From Proteobacteria bacterium UBA652 (GTDB lineage Bacteria > Pseudomonadota > Gammaproteobacteria > Nitrosococcales > Methylophagaceae), in NCBI GenBank assembly GCA_002299915.1, contig DBOG01000038.1:1-17249 (forward strand): a stretch of DNA of 17,249 nt, in the 5' to 3' direction. The position numbers were made by a program, and so were the translations under genes. The notes beneath the pieces were generated by a model. That model was not told the origin of the DNA and did no database searches. It worked only from the letters and a program-made list of their open reading frames with translations. This document shows, one piece after another, positions 13,370 through 17,249 of this stretch; position 1 is the first letter of the stretch, and each line of letters starts with the position of its first letter.

Positions 13370-15640
13370 ATGTTCCGATTTGCGATTAGCTTTGTCTTAG
13401 GCTGTATGCTGTTGCTGAATTTACCACAGCTACCTGAATTACCGTGGCACTGGCTCTTATTACCCATACTTGGCCTTATCTATTTTCCTAAAACCCGCCT
13501 AACTTCAGGTCTGCTACTAGGTATCGTATGGGCTGGCTACCACGCACAACATAATTTGGCCGAACGCCTACCCGAATCCTTAGCCGGGCAAGACATCACA
13601 ATAACAGGACAAATTGCTGATATCCCACGTTATAACGATCGTAGTTTACGCTTTCTGTTTCTGCCCGATCAGTCATCCAACATAGATAGTTTGCCCGAAA
13701 AATTACGCCTCAGTTGGTATCGACCCTTTCCTGAAACAGCATTGCGTAGTGGTCAGCGCTGGCAATTCACAGTTCGCCTCAAGCCGCCTCATGGCAGCAT
13801 TAACTGGCAAGGTTTTGATTATGAAAGCTGGCTATTTCAGCAAAACATTGGTGCCACCGGATATATTCGCCCCAAAGACGAGAAACAACTCTTATCCTCT
13901 GCACCCACTTACGACATAAACACGCTTCGTCATCATATCAAACAAGCAATAGATAACACCTTGCAAGATAGCCCACAGCGTGGTCTCGTACACGGGCTGA
14001 CTATTGGCTTACGTGATCATATTAGCCAAGATCAATGGGAAACACTGCGCCTAACTGGCACCAGCCACTTGCTCGCCATTTCAGGTTTGCATATTGGCCT
14101 GGTTGCAACCCTAGGATTTTTCTTATGTCGCTGGCTCTGGTCGCGGCGCACCAAAAATTTACTACACCATCCAGCCACCACAGTAGGCGCCATCGGCAGC
14201 ATTATTTTTGCGGTGTTTTATGCCGCATTAGCAGGGTTTTCTCTCCCCAGCCAACGTGCCATGATCATGATTACCACTGTCGCTGTTGCGATATTATTAC
14301 GCCATCGCTTTGCCACTCGTGATATCTATGGTATCAGCTTATTTTTAGTCGTCGCCTATAATCCGCTCTCTGTGCTCTCCGCTGGATTTTGGCTGTCTTT
14401 TTCCGCTGTCGGCTTAATTATCTATACTCTGCATCATCGCTTCCCCTCCCCAAAATGGCCTTGGGCACGGATCCATTTACTGATCGCCGTTGGCCTCACC
14501 CCTTTATTACTCCTGTTTTTCTCCCAAACCTCACTGATTGCCCCGCTGGCAAACCTGATTGCTGTGCCATTAGTGAGTGTTATTATCGTGCCACTCCTAC
14601 TGCTGGCCATTTGTTGCCTTGCTCTGTTGCCACCACTAGGAAATATATTATTACATCTAGCCGATAAACTCTTAAGCTGGCTATGGCTATTTCTCGACCA
14701 GCTGGCGGCCTTGCCACATGCAGCTTGGTTTTCATCCCCACCCGCGCCTATTTACTGGCTATCCATCACGCTCGGCATGCTATTACTGCTCGCACCACGG
14801 GGGGTTCCTGCGCGTTATCTCGGCATCATTGGCCTGCTCCCACTTTGGCTTATCTCAACCACCACACCCACAGCAGGTTCCTTTAACTTCACCTTGCTTG
14901 ATGTTGGCCAAGGCTTAGCCGCCGTTATTCAAACCGAGCATCACACCCTGATTTTTGATACGGGCGATAAATTCAGTGATCAATTTAATGCAGGCGATGC
15001 GATGGTATTACCTTATTTACAAGCCCAAGGAATTAACAAAATTGACCTACTCATTATCAGCCATGCCGACAGTGACCACAGTGGCGGTGCCACTGCGATT
15101 AAAACCCAAATGACTGTAACGCATACCCTGCATAGTCCTTCCGATCCCTCAGGCAGCCACTTCTGCCAAGCAGGTCAATCATGGCAATGGGATGGCGTCA
15201 ATTTTCAAATCCTACATCCTTCAGCAAAAAGTGAAGGTTCTGACAACAATCAATCTTGTGTGCTTAAAATCAGCGCACAAGGTGGTAGCGTACTGCTCAC
15301 AGGTGATATTGAACAGGCAGCAGAAAAAACACTACTCACCCGAAATCGCCAACATCTTGCTTCTGATATTTTAGTGGTGCCGCATCATGGCAGTAAAACC
15401 TCCTCCAGCCCTGACTTTATCCAGCAGGTTAATCCGCAGTATGTTTTATTCCCAACGGGCTACCGAAACCGTTTTCATCATCCTGCCAAACAAGTTGTTG
15501 CGCGTTATCAACATCCGAACCGCACTTTGCTCAACACAGCCGAAACGGGCGCAATTCAGTTTTCTATTTCAGAAAATGGGATCATCCCGCCTCTACTCGC
15601 CAGACAAGATACGGGGAAATTATGGTTAGAAATAAAATAA
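13370..15640 (+). CDS. comEC: ComEC/Rec2 DNA internalisation protein
   Basis: ComEC is the inner-membrane channel through which one DNA strand enters the cytoplasm during natural transformation; its metallo-beta-lactamase-like domain is thought to degrade the other strand. The length of 756 residues is normal. Order: N-terminal membrane segments (residues 1-60), an OB-like DUF4131 region (about 75-170), the Competence domain of multiple membrane helices (about 200-490, with TSHLLAISGLHIGLVATL and AGFSLPSQRAMIMI), then a soluble C-terminal MBL domain (about 500-745). MBL motifs seen are LLDVGQGLAAVIQT, IFDTGDKF, SHADSDHSGG (His565, Asp567, Asp569, His570), LLTGDIE and VPHHGSKTSSS (His672-His673). 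The MBL metal motif is intact, so nuclease function is plausible. No Shine-Dalgarno sequence precedes the ATG. Other competence genes are not in view. Confidence 0.95.
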   Translation: MFRFAISFVLGCMLLLNLPQLPELPWHWLLLPILGLIYFPKTRLTSGLLLGIVWAGYHAQHNLAERLPESLAGQDITITGQIADIPRYNDRSLRFLFLPDQSSNIDSLPEKLRLSWYRPFPETALRSGQRWQFTVRLKPPHGSINWQGFDYESWLFQQNIGATGYIRPKDEKQLLSSAPTYDINTLRHHIKQAIDNTLQDSPQRGLVHGLTIGLRDHISQDQWETLRLTGTSHLLAISGLHIGLVATLGFFLCRWLWSRRTKNLLHHPATTVGAIGSIIFAVFYAALAGFSLPSQRAMIMITTVAVAILLRHRFATRDIYGISLFLVVAYNPLSVLSAGFWLSFSAVGLIIYTLHHRFPSPKWPWARIHLLIAVGLTPLLLLFFSQTSLIAPLANLIAVPLVSVIIVPLLLLAICCLALLPPLGNILLHLADKLLSWLWLFLDQLAALPHAAWFSSPPAPIYWLSITLGMLLLLAPRGVPARYLGIIGLLPLWLISTTTPTAGSFNFTLLDVGQGLAAVIQTEHHTLIFDTGDKFSDQFNAGDAMVLPYLQAQGINKIDLLIISHADSDHSGGATAIKTQMTVTHTLHSPSDPSGSHFCQAGQSWQWDGVNFQILHPSAKSEGSDNNQSCVLKISAQGGSVLLTGDIEQAAEKTLLTRNRQHLASDILVVPHHGSKTSSSPDFIQQVNPQYVLFPTGYRNRFHHPAKQVVARYQHPNRTLLNTAETGAIQFSISENGIIPPLLARQDTGKLWLEIK

Positions 15641-15713
15641 ACCAAATTGACATACCACTTTATCCAAAATTTCGGTAAAATAGGCCTTTAACATCCCATC
15701 TACAGGAATTCAC

Positions 15714-16394
15714 ATGAAACCATTTTACCGCCGCCTACTACCGCTGTTTTTTGCCAGCCTACTTTTATCTGCTTGTAATAATGACACCGCTGATGCAGAT
15801 AGCGAAGAAAATAAAAAAGCCAGCACAACTACTGCTGAAGTACAAACCGCAGCAACCAACACAACTAACGACAATGAGGATAAAAAAAACACTATGACAC
15901 AGGTTAAACTAGAAACAAACTTTGGCGATATCGTTATCGAACTCAATGCAGAAAAAGCACCTTTATCTGTTGCCAACTTCATCGCCTATGCAGAAAAAGG
16001 TGCCTATGACGGCACCATCTTTCACCGTGTTATTAAAGATTTCATGATCCAAGGCGGTGGTTTTGATGAATCATTCACCCAGCGGCCAACGGATACTGCG
16101 ATTAAAAATGAAGCCAATAATGGCCTCAGCAATGTAAAAGGATCTGTTGCCATGGCGCGTACTGGCGATCCGCATTCAGCCACCACCCAATTCTTTATCA
16201 ACACCGTTGATAATGCTTTCCTAAATTTCCGTTCTGAAGATCAACAAGGCTGGGGTTACACAGTATTTGGTCAAGTGATTGAAGGTATGGATGTGGTTGA
16301 GCAAATCCGCGTCGTGGCCACGGGTAATAAAAATGGTCATGGCGATGTGCCCAATGAAAACGTTATCATTACCACTGCCACTGTTGTTAAATAA
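15714..16394 (+). CDS. Lipoprotein cyclophilin-type peptidyl-prolyl cis-trans isomerase
   Basis: This protein catalyses cis-trans isomerisation of proline peptide bonds. Residues 1-20 form a lipoprotein signal with lipobox LLLSAC, Cys21 being the lipidated residue. Asn22 at +2 is not the retention residue Asp, so outer-membrane anchoring facing the periplasm is likely. Residues 22-60 are a low-complexity linker rich in Asn, Asp, Thr and Lys. From residue 61 (MTQVKLETNFGDIVIEL) the rest is a complete PpiB-type cyclophilin of 166 residues, with active-site Phe103-His-Arg105 (IFHRVI), Gln113 (MIQGGGF), TTQFFINTVDN and WGYTVFGQVIEGM. AGGAA precedes the first ATG. An internal ATG at 15894 could give a cytoplasmic form. 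It follows comEC by 73 bases, and I see no convincing promoter beyond a TTGACA at 15647-15652. Confidence 0.94.
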   Translation: MKPFYRRLLPLFFASLLLSACNNDTADADSEENKKASTTTAEVQTAATNTTNDNEDKKNTMTQVKLETNFGDIVIELNAEKAPLSVANFIAYAEKGAYDGTIFHRVIKDFMIQGGGFDESFTQRPTDTAIKNEANNGLSNVKGSVAMARTGDPHSATTQFFINTVDNAFLNFRSEDQQGWGYTVFGQVIEGMDVVEQIRVVATGNKNGHGDVPNENVIITTATVVK

Positions 16395-16402
16395 ACAGGC
16401 CA

Positions 16403-16436
16403 TATTAAGCCTGCTCGCGTTCGAGCAGGCTTAATA
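16403..16436 (+). terminator. Strong 15-bp hairpin between the cyclophilin gene and lpxH
   Basis: TATTAAGCCTGCTCG (16403-16417) and CGAGCAGGCTTAATA (16422-16436) are perfectly complementary around the 4-base loop CGTT. It starts 8 bases after the cyclophilin stop. The T-run normally seen after an intrinsic terminator is missing (ATACCC follows), so it may be a processing or attenuation structure. Its base lies only 8 bases before the inferred lpxH start. Confidence 0.6.
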
Positions 16437-16444
16437 ATACCCAT

Positions 16445-17173
16445 ATCGCAACATACTTTATATCCGATCTCCACCTCAGTCCCAATCGGCCTGAATTAAC
16501 CACCCTCGCCACAGATTTCCTTCGCCACACCAAACAAATAGGCACACTCTATATCCTAGGCGATCTATTCGATACTTGGTTAGGAGACGATCTTATTGCC
16601 CCCGAATTTGATGGATTTATAGCCATCCTCAAACAGCTCAGCCAACAAGGTATTCCTTGTTATTTTATGGTCGGCAACCGTGATTTTATGGTTGGTAAAA
16701 AATTCTGCAAACTCGCAGGCCTCACCCTACTCAAAGAACCCCATCTAATCGACCTAGATGGCACGCCCACTTTACTGATGCACGGCGATAGCCTCTGCAT
16801 TGACGATGTCAGCTATCAACGGTACCGCCGATGGGTGCGTAACCCTATATTGCAAGCCATTGCAAAAGCCTTACCACGTTCGTTTAGGCAACATTTATCC
16901 AATAAAATAAAACAAAAAAGCCGCGATCAAAAAACTAAAAAATCCTATGACATCATGGATGTCAATCAAGTAGAAGTCGCACGCGTTATGCAACACCATA
17001 GCGTCAGCCAACTGATCCACGGCCATACCCACCGCCCCGCCATCCATCCACTCACCATCGCTGGCAAGCCTGCCTCAAGGATTGTGCTCGGTGACTGGGA
17101 TGAAAAAATCGTTAGCTTCCTAGCCTGCCAACCAGATCAAATTAACTTAATTGATCCCAGAGTTCCAAACTAA
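16445..17173 (+). CDS. lpxH: LpxH, UDP-2,3-diacylglucosamine diphosphatase (non-canonical start)
   Basis: LpxH hydrolyses UDP-2,3-diacylglucosamine to lipid X and UMP on the inner face of the membrane, the fourth step of lipid A synthesis. Homology starts well before the first in-frame ATG (16667): the codons from 16448 read ATYFISDLHLSPN, matching STLFIADLHL of E. coli LpxH. With the ATC at 16445 as codon 1 the protein has 242 residues (240 in E. coli). The metal ligands then fall at Asp8 and His10 (DLHL), Asp40 (LGDLFDTW), Asn78 (GNRDF), His113 (LLMHGDSLC), and His194 and His196 (HGHTHRP), all present. No ATG, GTG, TTG or CTG occurs in frame between the stop at 16406-16408 and 16667. ATC is the likely initiator unless 16447 is a sequencing error (C for G). 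No good Shine-Dalgarno sequence is present. Confidence 0.85.
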   Translation: MATYFISDLHLSPNRPELTTLATDFLRHTKQIGTLYILGDLFDTWLGDDLIAPEFDGFIAILKQLSQQGIPCYFMVGNRDFMVGKKFCKLAGLTLLKEPHLIDLDGTPTLLMHGDSLCIDDVSYQRYRRWVRNPILQAIAKALPRSFRQHLSNKIKQKSRDQKTKKSYDIMDVNQVEVARVMQHHSVSQLIHGHTHRPAIHPLTIAGKPASRIVLGDWDEKIVSFLACQPDQINLIDPRVPN

Positions 17174-17249
17174 TCCGTCAGACTCGTGCGTTCTCAGTCC
17201 ATTAGCCATGGATAAATGCTAATCCCGTTTGTAATCCCCCCGAAAAATA
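17174..17249. other. End of window, no gene seen
   Basis: There is no coding sequence. A small inverted repeat, ATTAGC (17201-17206) and GCTAAT (17218-17223), is too weak to call a terminator. Confidence 0.4.

Noticed and set aside
15647..15681. Promoter for the cyclophilin gene from TTGACA and TAAAAT
   Set aside because: The spacing is about 23 bases and no better -10 box lies 16-18 bases from TTGACA. Co-transcription with comEC is as likely.
16667..17173. lpxH beginning at the ATG at 16667 (168 residues)
   Set aside because: This would remove the DLHL and GDLFDTW metal-binding motifs, which are plainly encoded upstream in the same frame. The ATG is an internal Met before GNRDF.
1..17249. 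CRISPR arrays, tRNA or rRNA genes, insertion sequences
   Set aside because: I saw no regularly spaced repeats, tRNA-like cloverleaf, rRNA sequence or transposase in either strand.

Overview
The window reads as the chromosome of a moderately AT-rich gammaproteobacterium. RecC, HtpG, Hsp33, YaaA, the ribosomal oxygenase RoxA, QmcA, ComEC and LpxH are all full-length or nearly so and look like their gammaproteobacterial forms. I cannot name the genus from the sequence. Most of the window is housekeeping DNA. The accessory DNA is one island between recC and hslO (about 3300-5930) and a small toxin-antitoxin insert between yaaA and htpG (8852-9577).

Layout: (1) 1-3214, minus strand: recC, cut by the window edge, with its promoter at 3250-3278. 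(2) 3303-4376, plus strand: two type II toxin-antitoxin modules back to back, a YefM/YoeB-like pair and a RelB/RelE-like pair. Each has its own promoter with an overlapping palindrome. (3) 4377-5930: AT-rich DNA holding diverged short repeats, a conserved hypothetical gene broken by a single in-frame TAA, and a HEPN-like gene bracketed by sequences resembling the two halves of an integron attC site. (4) 5933-8791, minus strand: the stress chaperones hslO (Hsp33) and htpG (Hsp90), separated by a terminator. htpG has a good sigma-32 type promoter lying at the end of vapC. (5) 8852-9504, minus strand: a Phd/VapC toxin-antitoxin pair with its own promoter. (6) 9574-13267, minus strand: a compact probable operon qmcA-nfeD-roxA-DUF4389 gene-yaaA, joining membrane quality control, ribosome hydroxylation and peroxide defence. 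(7) 13370-17173, plus strand: comEC (DNA uptake channel), a lipoprotein cyclophilin, and lpxH (lipid A synthesis).

The most notable points are these. lpxH has no ATG, GTG or TTG at its natural start: an ATC sits where the family has ATG, just after a 15-bp hairpin. The cyclophilin has a lipoprotein leader joined exactly ahead of an internal ATG that starts the cytoplasmic-type domain. comEC has no Shine-Dalgarno sequence, and its promoter would give a leaderless mRNA. The htpG leader holds a hairpin reaching into the ribosome binding site, which the sigma-32 transcript would mostly lack. A 29-base repeat occurs on both sides of the island cargo with a compensatory base-pair change. I did not find a clear new multigene defence system. 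The 4586-5882 gene pair is the least explained cargo.
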